This document shows, in pieces, positions 46,701 to 61,700 of a stretch of DNA of 64,000 bases. The stretch is from assembly GCF_040802235.1 (NCBI RefSeq), contig NC_133167.1, positions 97,698,001 through 97,762,000 of the forward strand, written 5' to 3'. This DNA comes from Manis javanica (Eukaryota; Chordata; Mammalia; Pholidota; Manidae). The notes beneath the pieces were generated by a model. That model was not told the origin of the DNA. It did not search any database and saw nothing but the letters and a program-made list of their open reading frames with translations. Positions within the stretch are counted from its first letter, which is position 1; every line of letters starts with the position of its first letter. Made by a program: the position numbers and the translations under genes.

Positions 46701-49700
46701 TAAAAAGTTCGTAGAAAATATTGTATGAAATTATCTCTCCTGTAAGAAAAGATAGGGAAATTCTTGGTCAAGAGACAGAACCATGGCATTGTCAGAAGAC
46801 GCTTTTTGAGGAAAAGGCTTAGCTCTCATTGCTGTATGAATTTGGCTTCGGCATATAGGAGTGACCCCAGACCACGGCAATGCGTCCGAGGAGCTGGCCA
46901 GACGCCAAGGGAGCACGTCCCCCGAGAGGCGGCTATGGGGCAAAGCAAATGCCTGGGCATGGTGGAGCCACACTACAGCGCTGTCCACATTTTTCATCAA
47001 TATCCATTTTAACTTGGTTGGGGGGCCTCAAACACAATAATATAATACATCTGGCTTTTGGCTGCATGCCAAAAATCTATTTTGCCCACATTTTCAGAAT
47101 GCGACTGCTATTTCTAAAGTGAGAAAGAAGATACAGGAACTACAACAAGACCGGTACACAGTAGCCCAGAGAATCCATGATGGAACATTTTGATTTTTGA
47201 GTATCTTCCCCAAACTGTATTATAATATCACTTGGCATCTAATTCAAAGAGCACACTTCAGCTTTGATCCATTTCACATTAACATGTTAAGGTTAATATG
47301 TTTTTTTCCTACCCTAATGTTTATTTCCATTTGATTTCTGTTTCGGTGAAATTCCACTTGCATTTTCTTTTATTACCAGTCTGTTACTGTTTCTATTTTT
47401 CCTTTGAGATATTAATTTATATGCAGTATTTTTTTTGCTTGAGTTCTTTTCTTAATGGACTTACAGACACACAGATGGCTAAGGTATATATTTCTAGTAT
47501 GTTGACCAACTTTTTAAGCCATTTTCTTTAAAGAATCTAAACCAAACAAATACTTAGCTGCTTTTGTTGATAAATACTAATTTTCAGAAATTTTCAATCG
47601 TTTATGTTGTAAAAACCAAGGTACTAGTGGATACTTAAAATAATGACTGCAGTGCATTGGTAGCTTAAAAACAAAATTGGGGTGGCAGAGAAGGTTTTCA
47701 TTAAATTAATGTGGACTTTGTTAAAATTAAGAATTTATGTTTATCAAGACAGCACTAAGAGGACAAAAATGGAGGGTCATGAACTGGGAGAAGACATTTA
47801 GAATACATGCATCTGACAGGCGACCTGTGTCCATGCAAATAATTCCTTCAAACCAATAAAAAAATGGGCAAAGAGTTTACCAAGCACTTCACTCTGGAAG
47901 GGAAGGAGGAGAGGAAAGGGATGGAGGACTATCTTTTTATCACTTTTTTTTAGGGAGCAAAAACAAGAAGAACCGGATGGCCCATGAAAGGAAGGGACAG
48001 TCAGAAAGGGGGCGATCTCCTGGCCGTCAGGGAGGTGCACGTGACGTAACAGGATGCTGCCGACTCAGCCGAAGGGCTCAAATAAACACTACTGGCATCA
48101 TCGAGCAGAAAAGTATCAAGAAGAGAAAACCAAACCCTCACACTGTGCTGCCAGTGAACACAACCACTACGGAAAACTGGCTGGCAGAGTCTACGAGGCT
48201 CCAGTACGGCTGCCCTGTAATGCAGGACATACTCAAGAGAAACGAGTGCACACCTCCCTCAAGACACAGACAGGAAAGCTCCCGACAGCCTCGGATTCCT
48301 AATATCCCAAGTCTAGAAACCACCGAGTACCGTATGCATCCTACAGCATAGTAGCTGCAGGACTAGGTACAGGAAACCGGACGCAACGGGGCACACTGCT
48401 CACCCGTTCTTAACATTTCACACTGCTTATAAGTTCAAGAAGAGGCCGAACTAACCGCGAAGTCAGAAAAGGGGCTGCGCGGAGACGTGGGACTGTCTGT
48501 AAAGGGCATAATGGGGCCCTCCGATTGGCTGGGTTTTTTCCTGTCTTGATCTGAGTTGTGATTACATGCACGTATGCATTTTAAAAATTCTATTGAGCTG
48601 TATGTGTAAGACCTGTGTACTTTACATATATCATACCTCAATAGAAAAAACTGTAAAGTGTTGTATTAAATTTTCCCAAAGCCACAAAGCGAACTTTACC
48701 TAAGGGTATGTTGGTAACAGCTGCAATCCCCTTCATTTCCTCCACGTAAGGGCCGGGAAAGTTGCTGAGAAGACCAGGCTTAGAAAACAAAGACAACAAT
48801 CATTCAACCTAAAGGGTTGTTTTGAGATTTACATATAATTTGTTCCAGACATGGCTGCCACCAGACCAGAGGTGATGAAAGTTATTTTTTAAAGCACTTG
48901 ATCTCATGCATTTCTAAGATTCTACGTAATGTTCACTATCAGACCCCTAATTCTTTAACCCGTATTTGTGGGCCCTTAAACTCATCTGTTCTCAGGTACT
49001 CTGCAAAGAGCTAAGATTCTCAGGCTGATTCTTCCTGCTTTACACTCTTTGCCCCACTCTCCAGCAGGAGAGGGAACTGGGCTAACCTGCCCCCACGCAA
49101 GGAGGGGGCATCCCGGGCTAGCATGTGTCACTGCATTCTGTGAGCAAGCCACAGACGCACAGCAAACCCAATGGTGGACCTACACGGTTTTCCTCAAACG
49201 CAACTATTCGCTACCAATGAGATGACGACTTAAGCTCGCAGCCTCTTGCTAAAATGGTGTGCTTAAAATTTGAAAGTCTCATTGTTCACCAACTTCATAC
49301 CGATATGTAATGTGACCTAACTAAGCACATGTATATTTTTTTGCCCTAGGAATTCCAGGCATTGCACAAGGGGCATAGTCCTGCCAATTTAATAAACAAA
49401 AATGACCTACTGAGCATTAACCATGCCCTGCATCCACGCACTGGGCTTTACACACAGTATGCCATTTAATCCTCACAAGGACATACAGCTAGTATGTGTC
49501 TGACCTGACCTTAAAATCCAGTGTTTAAAGAGCAAACAAAACCCCTGATGTTGTCTGACTGCAGAGCCTGGGCTCGCTGCTGGCACCCTGCAGCCCACCC
49601 TGATGGCACGCAGAGCAGGAGCCGGGCCCCGGGCCTGTCTGCTGCTCTCGCCCACCCTTCTGCTGCAGGAGGTGGGTCAGCATGGACACAGGACAGCCCT

Positions 49701-52700
49701 GATCAAAGGCTCTGAGAACACACACAGGAGGGACAACAGGCTTGGTGGCGCAGGTGGCATGTCACAGGGATGACAGACCCAGAGCACCCAGCCTCTAAGA
49801 CCGTGATGCTCAACCAGGGCTGGTTTGGCCTCCCAGAGGACACTGGTGATGTCCAGAGGCACTTCTGGTCATCACGGCTGAAGGGGTGCTGCAGGCACAG
49901 GGGGCAGAGGCCAGGGATGCTGCTGACCAGTCTATGGTGCACCGATGGCCCAGCAAAATACCACCCATCTGAAAGGTCACTGTCCCGAGTTAGAACACTG
50001 CCCTCGGGCCTCCTCGTCCTCTGTCCTTTGCACCCTGCAGGCCAGTGAAGGCCCCGGAGCAAAGAACCCTTAGCAATGGTGAAGGTCTCTCATGGGGCCC
50101 TAGATTTTCCACTGGTTGCACCTGAAGAAAAAAAAAAGAGGCTGAGAAATGGAATCTTTCTGCCTGACCAGGAGGAAAATGATATGGCTGGGTGAATGAA
50201 TGCACAGCCATAAGAAATATGCAACTGCATGAGTTTCAACAGTTACAGCTACTGAGAACTCCATCAAATACTGGGCTCAGATGACTGTCATTTGATCTTA
50301 CCTAGAAAAATCTCCGGGTGTCCTGAGATACTCAGGCAAAGAACCTAAGAAAAAACCCGAATTTTCAATAGTGAACTTGCAAACCTACATACATAATAGG
50401 GTAAGAAAATGCCATTCTCCCAATGAAACAGACCTCTTTATATACCACTGTTCTAGAAAAGAGTCCACACTTTAAAAATAACATTAAAGAGCAGTTAACT
50501 GCCAAAATTTGCATGCTATTTTGTGTTCTGTTACTCCAATCTTACCAGAATTTTAAGTCCGTCTGAAGTTTTGACAGTGGTCTAGAATAAATGCAAACTT
50601 GTGCAAGCTCCTTAAAAGAGGTCAAATTATGCCTTTAAATAAATACCAGAGCCTTTTCCTACATTCTGTGCATATATGTGTATATGTTTAAAATTTACTG
50701 TGGGAAATAGTATTTCTTACCAACTTTTGATCCACTATCTGAATAATTTTTCCACTTGGCACAAATGCATTTACTAGATTCTTAAGAGAATTCACTATAA
50801 CCTTCACCTGGAAAATAAATTTAAAAATTAGTAAAAGACATCAAGAAGTGGTGACATTTAAGATTTATATTGGTATGATGAAAATATAACTTTTGCCTTA
50901 GTCATAGGCAGCTAACTAAAATACAGTGTTATTTGAAAATATTTTCAAGTAATATATAAACACAATACATCTTTAACATGACACTTGATTAACTATTTAG
51001 ACAAAGGTAAGTGATACAGAGAGAAGGGAACAAAGGCGAAGGCCAGTAAAAAGAGCGAGAGATTCCAGAGGAGCGTTTTCTCCTCTACCATCGTTTACTG
51101 CAAATGGCAGGGAAGAGTCAGAAGCCCACTGCTGAAATCCTTGGTGTGTGATTTCATGAAGTATCTTTTAAAAATGCAATTATATTCCATAAAATCAGAA
51201 ATAGAAGATACAAGAATCATAGCATACCGCGGACGCCTTTTCTGCCATCAGTTCATGCCATCTTTTGTAGGGTGGTAAATCAAGATTTACGGTGTACCAT
51301 GGAACTGGACCCCTGTAGCTGTAATGAGAGGTTATCAGCTTGGAATATTAAAAGCAGTTTTTGGATGGGAATTTGATAGTTCTGTCTATATAGATATTTT
51401 AGAGGCATATTTTTAATAACACAACATTAGGGTTGGTACTCGACCCAAAATTTGCAAGAAAGCTCATTTCCCACCAGGGCTTCTGCTGTATGTTGTACAT
51501 ACAATTCTAAGTAGTTTTGGAAATCTTAGAATACAGAATTATACATTCTGGGAGGTTACCGTGAATTGGTGATTGTGAAGGAATCCATTTTGGCTCAAGA
51601 GCTGTAGGAAACCACCTGAATATCATTGCCAGAAGACAGCTGCTTTCTTTTCCCGCCTAAATCTCTGCAAAGATTCAGTCTAGGCTCTGGACATTTCTCC
51701 CTCTGGTCTCCCAGTCTCAGAATTCCCCCATGGACAGTCTAACACTGCTGCCACATCACCGTCCTCTAGTGGCTAGTGTGGCTTCAGCAGGGTCGCTGGT
51801 GAGCCCCCAGCGGGGTGACATGCATTAGCCTCCTGAGATTGCCTTCGAGAACCTTCCCCCTGCCCTCAGCCAGCCTGCTCGTCCTTCTCTGCTTCCTGTC
51901 TTCTGTCTTCGGCAGTAAGTCCAAGCCCCACGCACTGTTGGAGCATACCCATTCCCCAGCGTCCTGCTCATGATCTCCACACCGGATATCTACTGTGAGG
52001 ATACAGCAATGTCCGCTCCTTACCAGTGGAGCTGAGCCATATTTCTGGTGGATGAATCTATAACTATTCTGTCGCTATAGAAACATCTTCTGGCACTTGT
52101 TACTAACCTGAAATAGCTTCTAAGGGTGTGTCATTCAACTATGTATCACCTTAAAACTATGCCTAAAAGTAGCCAGCATTTGCTCCATTATTGCTGTGCT
52201 CCAGTGATAAGGGGTATTCCAGTACATGCTACACTGTTACCTGGATCTGACATAAAATGTCATCCAGGCTTATGTCTACAGCAGGGATGGATTAGTTTCT
52301 AAAAGTCATGAACTGTGGTCTCATTTTTATGTCTACTGCCATGAATAAGAATTTGATTCTCTAATACCTCTGAGCTTGAGACCTGGGTTTACGTATGTTT
52401 CATGAAACTGTTCAGCAGCCACTCACGTTGTGATTCAGAGAGAAAAGGAAACGTACATTTAAACAAAAATCACAATGAATGAATTTTGCTCTTCTCAAAG
52501 CACTTTCAAAATCCCATTTCCTTAATAGCTGGTATCTGTGTTCAGTACTACATTAAGTAATACAATACTTAAGTACTACAATACCTTGAAAAATGCTTTA
52601 TATAAAAACAAATTAACTCAGTTTTTGACTGATCATAATTTCACAGGCAAAATTCTGCCCAATAAAATAATTATCATCCATCTGGCCAGACAGGGATGCG

Positions 52701-55700
52701 AGCATCCTCCCCCTGCTCTCCTGTGCCTTCCGATTCCCATGTCCAGAAGCACCAATCAGCCCATCCGTAGTGCCCCCAGCGCTATGCACGAGTGGCACTG
52801 TCATAAGATAAACTCCAATCAGCTGTTCCTCCTCTTATGCCAACCAACAGAGTCAAAGCCTCTATACCTGCCTGGAATGCGTGATTCATTGTCAGGCTGG
52901 AGGCTTGGACAGGCTCAAGGGTACCAGAGAGGAGATGGAGAGAAAATGCGCTTGCTTCAGCAGAGGAGCAAGCTGGGATGGGGAGATGCCAGAAACCCCC
53001 TAAAAGTAAAACCTCCGCTGGCCAGAACTCTGCAGAACTCTTAACTGATTAACAAAATTGCCTTAATAACATTTAGCCAGATCCCCCATTTTACTTCTCA
53101 TTAAACATTTTTTTTTGTAAAATATCTCAGTATTTAACATCTCCACCTCAATTTCCTAGAGAAACAAATAGTATCTAATGTAGGAGGGAGGGCAGTGAGG
53201 AGTACGGGAAGTAGGCAAAAAACAAAGTACTCCGCCTCGGTATTTAATCAGTAGTTAGTTACTACAGAATAGTTTCCTATTACAAATAGTAAGCATTAAA
53301 TTATTATTATTTTTTTATGGTAATTAAGAATTTTATTAAAGTTACAGAAAAAATCTAAAATAACAATTGATTTTAGGGACAATATTATACTAACAAGAAT
53401 AAAGTCAGAAAATTACCTTTTAGATACAATTTCAGGAGGAAAACCTTGATGATCATGATTAAACCACAGCTGAGCCATATCCTTTGCAAATGGCTAGCCA
53501 TCAAAAAAATAAAGCATTCTGGAAAATACTGATGCAAATATAAGATGAAAGAGCTGTATAGTTAATGGTGTGGATTACTTGGAGAAGTTGGAAAAGGGAA
53601 GATAGGAGAACTTGGGAAAGAGCCAGAAAGAAAATTAAATAAAAATACCACATATAGGTCTGGTTAGAGGAGCTTTTATTATTTATCACAGAAACACAGG
53701 AAATAAATATGGCATATAATCCCTCATTTATCTGGCTTTATTTGGGAATGAAATGCTCTACATGAATGCAACTTTTCAAAAGAGAACTATCCAAAGTACT
53801 ACTGTTTTGATCTTAAAAGTTCAAAATGTGTTGCTTTCTTCCCAGTCTTCTTAAGCAGAGTATGCTCTGCTTTTTGCCTTTGTTTGATGACTTTAAGAAT
53901 TTATAATGAACATTAAAAATTTCCCTTTGCTGCAAAATAGCAGTATCTTAATAGTTACTAAATTTAGAGGAGACAATTTGCCTCCATGCAAAATGATTTG
54001 ACAGCTTACATTTGTAGGAGCATTTTTTGCATTCTATAATTTTTTTGTCTTTATTATCAAATTAAGGTAGTCACTTGTCAATTCCTAATCTCCTGCTTTC
54101 ATCTACTGTAGGTTGGGGAGTGATATAAATAAGCTCTTTGTAATTGGTCTAAAATAGGAGTAAAAAGGTAAAAATGATACCCTTCCGTAAGGAACCACCA
54201 AGAAATTTGGTGTAGGAATTGTAGGGCATGCGTTTTGGTAACTCATAGAACATGTCAGTCTCTTTTTAGTTTTCTATTAAATTTTGGTAATTTCATATTG
54301 CCAAATGAGTGATTTTGGATAAGTGACAGATTATCAAGAGCATAAAGACCTTCAGCTCCAATGGCAAAGGGTTTAAACTATAGCAGATGTAGTGTAAGTA
54401 AATTGAATATTAAATTAAATATTCGCCACTATTAACCATTGAATATAATTTAAATATACTGAACATTAACCATCATATATGGTAAACTATGGAAACAAAA
54501 AGATTTATGCATGGAAGTGCATTAAATTATTCTTGAAATCTGGCATTGGCTGTGCCCAGGTATTCATGATCAATACTGAGCACTGACTGAACACATCTGG
54601 CGCCCCAAGTGTTTTAGAAATTAGTTCAAGTGACACAACACATACACACACATAAACAAGACAGCATCTGCTGGGCACCAGTGAGCAGGAGAAAAACAAT
54701 GCTAATGGGAGTCAGATGGGCATGGGGTGTCCTGGCTGCCAGCCCGACCCCCTGCATGGGTCTGGTCTGGTCTGGTGGGTAAACAGGCGCGCCCTTCCTC
54801 CCCGACAGCCACCCAGGCACACCTCCAGAATCCCACACACTCGCCTGAGCAGCATGGCCTAACATGTGCAGGAGGGTGCTGCTGTCATCCAAGGTATACG
54901 AATGTCACATTTCTCTCCCAGGTCTCAAGATCCACTTATGGGTGAGAGAAGAGAAGGGTGAGAGCAGAGTGGAGGACTTCTGTGTAGGGAACAGGCTAGT
55001 GAGGAAGGAGGGAACCCAGCAGAAATATCAGGGCAAAAATACTTACATTATGTAGGTGCATCAATATAGGAAAAATGAGTTTATTTGTATATTCACTGCT
55101 GAGGCAGTGAAGCAATGAGACTGCTTTAGGGAGAGTTGTTCAAGCTCAGCAGCAAAACAGAAGTAGCTCAACATAAAATGACCCAAAAGTCCACGTGGTT
55201 TGTGGTTCTTTTATTACTAGTTCAAGACAGCAAGCATGTTTATCTTCTTTCCTCTGGAGACCCAATATTGTAAAAGTAAAATACTTTTTAAAAAGAGCAT
55301 ACACACACACACATGGCAATGTGGAACCAGTTAAATGCCCAAGCAGGGAAGGTCTGCAGGGCAATCAATTTACAGACATAAAGGTGCACATAAAATGGGG
55401 TAGGTACTCATTGAATGCTCAGTGAAGGGGACAGTGAGACCAGCCAAGAGAGACACATGAAATCAGTAAGGCCCCAATGGTCAGGGTGCCCACAGGGACA
55501 GAAAGGACGGCGGAGACCAAGCCACTAGAGACGGGGCTGGACATGCACTGGCTTCAGAGTAACACCAACAGACTCATTCTAAACCACCTCCTGCCAATAT
55601 TTGCCTCTTTCTACGGAAACGTGAGTACATCAAAAGATTTTAGCTTGTTACAGTTTCACTGTATCCAGGACAGTGGCTATTTAGAATAAATAATTTAGGC

Positions 55701-58700
55701 AAGGGCAGTACAGCATATGTAAGTGGAATGTTACAAAAAACAAAAATGTCATCCAGAGGGTACTGGTCAGAGTTGTACTCTGCCCTCCCCGCCCCCGAGC
55801 AGGCTACTATTTCCAGAGAGGGGGCAAAAAAGATCGCCTGTCCCTGGCCCTCCCCTTCCCTTCTTTTCCTCATCTGTGTCCTCTGGGCCAGTGGGCTATC
55901 CCCAGGTCCTTCTCACAGATGCATTTAGCCACAAGGATTTGAAAAGGCCACATATCCAGATGAAAAATACTAACGTTCAACACACTAAAACACGATAGTC
56001 GCCCTTCCCTTAGGTTTTCCAATCCCGTTTGTCCTCAGTAGCTTTGATTATCATACCAGGGTTATTTCTTGGATGTTTTGCCTATGAGACCCTATGCTTT
56101 TGTTCCAATATCATCTGGTAGTTTACACTCAGCCAGCAGAGAAACAACAGGTCGGCTCTGCATTTGTCAAAATAAGAAAAATGCTTAGTGGTAGAGAAGA
56201 ATTTAGTGGAGAATGGAAACCCTTTTCTCCTAAGATTTTTGATAGACCAAACATGGACATTTTAGTCATAGGGTGTTTTCATATGCGAGAGTCTTAGCCA
56301 AATACATACTGAGACATGATAAGACATGGCCTAAGTTTTTCTTGATATTTTTATGAAATCATTACTTAGGGGAAACACGTCTCCTCAAAGGTCACAGTGA
56401 GTTTTGAACGTGTGGTGTTTACTCACGTTGGTCCAGAAGGGGGGTAGGTTGACTTTCTGCAGTCTTCTGTCCACTAAAAAACAAAGGAAATTGATAGTTT
56501 CAGGAAAAAAAAAAAAACCAAATGGAATAGGTGATTTGCAAAAACAGCTAAAGATCATGAAGACAAAATCAAGTATGATTTGCCCTTTTAGACCATTTCA
56601 GTACCTCTGTAAAAGTCTTTTCCTTCCATGAAAACTCCTAAAATCTCAAAGTTACACGTATTTTTAGTCTCAATTCAATTTGCACTAGTATCAGGTGTTG
56701 TAATTTGACTTTTTCAATGCAAATATATTGAGTAAAGAGGAGACATATAAGAAAGTAGATGAAAAATGTTTATATCAGGTTGATTCATCACTGAAAGCAA
56801 ATTTCTTGATAAGATGTAATGTCAAATTGAATTTATGAGCTAACTCTATTGCAATAGAGATTTGCATCCCAAACCAGATTTTCAGGATGTGCTGTGCAGG
56901 GCCCCACATAAATGGCTATAATTTATTATGCCACCCTCCTCTCCTGCCACTCCCCCTATTTGTATGGCCACATGCGGCCCCTTCCTACGATCTCACCCCC
57001 CTGTGCCTGTGCATATGGTGTTCCCATTGCCTAGGATGCCCCCTCTCTACCTGGCTTTAATTTCTAAGCTCCAACACTGTCTTTGTGGTGAAATCTTCAC
57101 CTGCTTCCCATATGAACACAGCCGTCCTCCCCCTGCACCCCCGTGGCATGTGCACACACCTCCATTACCATACTTAAGACTCTGCATTATAATCATTTGT
57201 TTGTCATTGTCTCCTGTGCTCCTCGAGGTAAAGATGGCCACTGCTGAAGCCACGAAGGCATGAGACTCTCTCAGGGAGGGTTGTTCCAGCTTACGAGCAA
57301 AACACAATTAGGTCTTAACATAAATGATGCAAAAGTCCACGTGGATTGATGATCCTCCCATCACTAGTTTGGGTTAGCGGGCATGTCTTCCTCAGGAAAC
57401 CCAACATTGTAAAAGTGGGATAATTTTCAGTAAGTATCAACCACAATAATAGGGAAGGCTACTAGGGAAAGAAACTACCAGAACTGTAGTTGAAGCTCAG
57501 AGAATAAAACTGCAGTAAATTTGTGGGAACAGAGATCTCACGCCTTCTTTTAACTTCTGATAGCATGGGAAGTACATAAAGTAGCTTGACATTACCTGTG
57601 GCTCAAACACTGCTGTCAACATTACTTTCTTATGCATGTGACTTTAATGTAAGTTTCTCATGTAATGTTGCTTTGAGTTGTAACTTGAGATTAAATTCAT
57701 TAGGAAACAGCATCAAGTTATCAAAATCTGATTCAAGCATTAGAATTTAAACTATTTCTAAATTATTAGAATTTAATATATGAAATCTTAGATACTAAAT
57801 AATAAGAATTTCATAATTCAATACCAAATTAGCAATTTCCAAGGCCATTCAGTGTTCAGTAATAGTGGCCGAGGACAATTTTTCTTCAGAAAAATTTGAG
57901 TTTCAGCCATGAGCTCAAATATCGCAGTAAAACTTCACCGCTGCTGACCTAACTGCTGTGTGGAAGGGGAAGTCAGGATATTCAGCATCTATTTCTTACA
58001 AAAATTCACAGAAATGGTGATGGTTAAGTCTATGAGAACAAAAGCTCATGGTGGATGTAACTAGTTCAGTAACTCATGATAGATTCAAATATTTTCCACA
58101 AAGACCCTGCCAATCAATAATAAAATAGCCACAAACTTTAAGCACCTTGCATTCTCACAAGTCTGTACATTTGTCCAACGAAGTTTTTTGCTTCATACAT
58201 ATTTTCACCACTATCAGCTGCTGCATGTCATAGCAGGTTCCACATCAGGTCTTCTTGAATTACTAAATTCTCATCTTCTTTCAAACATCCTTGCCACAGT
58301 GGTTTCATGCAGACAATTCATAGAAACTAATTCTTCAAAGTTGGCACTGATGCTCTAATAAATATCAATAACTGATCAGCCTCAGTAACTTCAAGAGCCA
58401 CAGAACACAACTGGGAATTATTTGCCTTTTTATTTATATTGATGTTTCTGCCAAAAACCCGGGCAACTGTTCTCATCTAAAGGCTCATACTGTTGTCCCT
58501 TGAACAACTCAGGGGTAGGTACAGCCACCACCACCCCTACACAAAAATCCACAAATAACTTTTGTTTCTCCAAATACATAACTACTAATAGCCTGTTGGT
58601 CAAAAGCCTTACCAAGAACATAAACAGTCCATTAATGCCTATTTTGTATGTCATGTCCAATTATATACTGCATTCTCACAATAAAGCTAGAGAAAACGTT

Positions 58701-61700
58701 TTTTTCAGATTGTTACAAATCTCCAAAACACTTCCCACTATATTCATTTGAAAAAAAAATCTATACACAGTTCAAACAGATGTTGTTCAAGAGTCAAATG
58801 CAGTGTGAATGGAGACTTCCTCCTTTGGTTGCAGCCTCATTTTGCTTTTTAAAATTTGTAAATAAATTCTGCTGTCAGGAGACACTCTTACCTTCAATTT
58901 TCTTATTTTTCTGATCACTTTTTTGCTGAACTGCGAATACTGCTAAGCATTGCTTAATCTAGTAATGTCGACATACATGGCATTCTTTCAGCCCAGCTCT
59001 AGCGTCGCTGCACAATAAACACAACGTTTTGCCATCTAATTAGGCAACAACACAATCCATACTCCACTTTGCCTCAATAGCACATCTGAAGTTCACCTTT
59101 CTCTTTCCTTCTTGTTTTGACATGATAGGTTTGCACTGGTAATTTTTTTTTCTTTAAAGAATAAAACAGTACCCACGGTACACTGATACATGTGGAACCT
59201 AAAATGCTGCTGAGTCTTTACTGCGTAACTGTCCTTTGAAGTGCGCCCAGCAGCCGTGGGCACAGGGCATACGGGCTCTGCTGAGCAGCTCACCGGCCGT
59301 GTTGCTAAAACAGCCACAGACGATAAGCAAATGACCAAGCGTGGCTGTGTTCCGATACACCTGGACTTAGGGACACCGACACGCGAATGTCACATCACTT
59401 CCTATAACATTAATCTTCGTTCGCTTTTTCCCCCTACTTAAAAAATACATAAAAAACACTCTTAGCTCGCAGGCCTTCCAGAAACAGGTGGCAGGCTGGA
59501 TCTGGCCTGCTGGCTAGGGTGTGCCAACCGCTGCTCTAGGGCACCGCGCCAACGGCGGCGTCCATGCTCTTGCTCAGCTGCTCAGTTTCTCTAGAGGAAA
59601 ACCCTTTGAGGTGGTGCATGCATGGAAAAAAAAGAGGCAGACTGTGTGTGTTCAGTTTTTGTTTAGGGAGAATGCCAGTACGCAGTTGTTCGCAGGGGCT
59701 GCCACAGGGTTATTTTCTGGCCCTTCAATTTATCTCTCCTTTCACCCTCATTTATTATTCCTACTCTCCAGAACTGTCGCTATTCTTAGCCAGAAGTCTC
59801 TCAGGAATCGCCTTTCCTCCCAAAAGCTTCTTCTACTGGCCTCCATCGGTCAAGACTCCATCTACTACCTGAATGCCGAAAATTAATTTGTAGTGTCTTG
59901 GACACAATTACATTCATACGCTCAGGGACCAATACCAGTACTGGGCAGGACTTAACCAGATTCATTTCCTATTGCTGCTATGACAAATGGTCACAGCCTT
60001 AGTGGCTTAAATCAACACCGTTCAGTATTATGCTACAGCTCTGAAGGTCAGACGCTGAAGTCAGCCTGCAGGGCTGAGCTCCCGCTGGGGCTGTAGGCAG
60101 AATCTGCTCCCCTGGCCTTTCCCGCCTCTGGAAGTCACCCACATTCTTTGGCTTCTGGCTCCTTCCTCCATCTTCAAAGCTGGGAGCAGAGCAGCCCTCT
60201 TCCCTGGCCTCCCCCCTCCCTCTTCTCAGGACCTCTGTGATTACACCGGGTTCCCCGGGATAATCCAGTATTATGTTCCCAGCTCAAGATCCTTCACTAA
60301 ATCGCATCTGCAAGGTCTCCTCTGCCAAATAAAGTAACACACGCACAGGCTCTGGGGATGAGGACACGGGCGCCTTTGGGAAGCCATTATTCATCCTCCC
60401 ATACTATCTGTATTTATTACTGCAAAGAATCATCTTGCTCACTGATTCCCTTCGTTCTGATCACTCCTCAGCCTATGGAAATCTATCTTCTGCTCCCACA
60501 CTGCTCTAGCCAAGGTGCCCAGGACCTCCAGTTGCCCAGCACAATGGCCACTGGACATGTAGATGGCATTCAACAAAGCGACCTGTTCCGCGCTCTGCTC
60601 ACGCTTCTCCCGTGCTGGCTGCCGCTCTGCGGGGCCTCTGCCTCACACAGATGTGCGGGTCCCTACGCCTCTGCCCAGGCCCCTCCTTTCCCCCTTTCTG
60701 TCTGCTCAGTGATCACCTGCTCCCGTAAGTGTGAATGACAGCCTACTCCTCCCAGCCTCCGCCTTCTGAGCTCCAGCCCCAAAGCTCTGCGGGGCTATCT
60801 GGGTGCCACTTGAAACTCGGCATAACCAGAGGGAAAATGATGTTCCTTTTCCCACCCCTAAATGTTCCCTCCCTGCGCTCCCTGGTAGTGAGGCCACCGT
60901 TCACCCAGCTGAGCACTTCAGGAAGGACCTATCCCTCATCACTGGGACCACCCTCCTTTACGTTACCCTGTGTTTTTCCTGGGACTAGTCTCCTATGTAC
61001 CTTTTGCCCCAATCCAAACTGACCTTTTTAATTGAAAAAATTTTGTCATATACGGTTTGAAACTATCCAGGGGCTTCCCATTGTTTTTAGGATAAATTAC
61101 AAAATCCTTAACAAGGTCTACAGAGCCCTGGATGATACTGTTCCCCATCTCCCTCTCCAGACTTTTCTTGTGCCACACCTGTTACCACCATCTCTTGATA
61201 GGTCTCTAAATACAATTAGTTAATAAAGAATGACTCAGGGAGACCTTAAATATGCCATATTCTAAGAAGCCTCAAAAATAAAACCCACAGACATTCCACA
61301 CTCAAATGATTTTTGTTTGCAACTTAAAGCTGGCCCTCATTTATTCCTATTTATCAAAAGTAGTTTTGAAATCTTGTCACTATGTGGCTACGAACAGTTC
61401 ATCACACAATGATTCAAAGTGAAAAACAGCTCATTCTTATCAGGAGAAAGAGGTCACTAAATTTCTGTGAGGTTCCAAAGGTTTTTCATTCAGTGGCTCC
61501 CAGAATTTTCCAGATCAGTAAAAAAAAAAATTCAGAGGGGCCCAGCACCTGGGAGTCCAAATATTTACTCCCAAGTATAAATGCTAAAAAACAAAAACCC
61601 ACACACATAAAAGAACGTTTTAACCGCAAAAACTGGAAGGCCATGAAATCAGAATAAAAGCTAACATTCGAAATTATTTGTTTTATGCCCTCGTTTTTCT

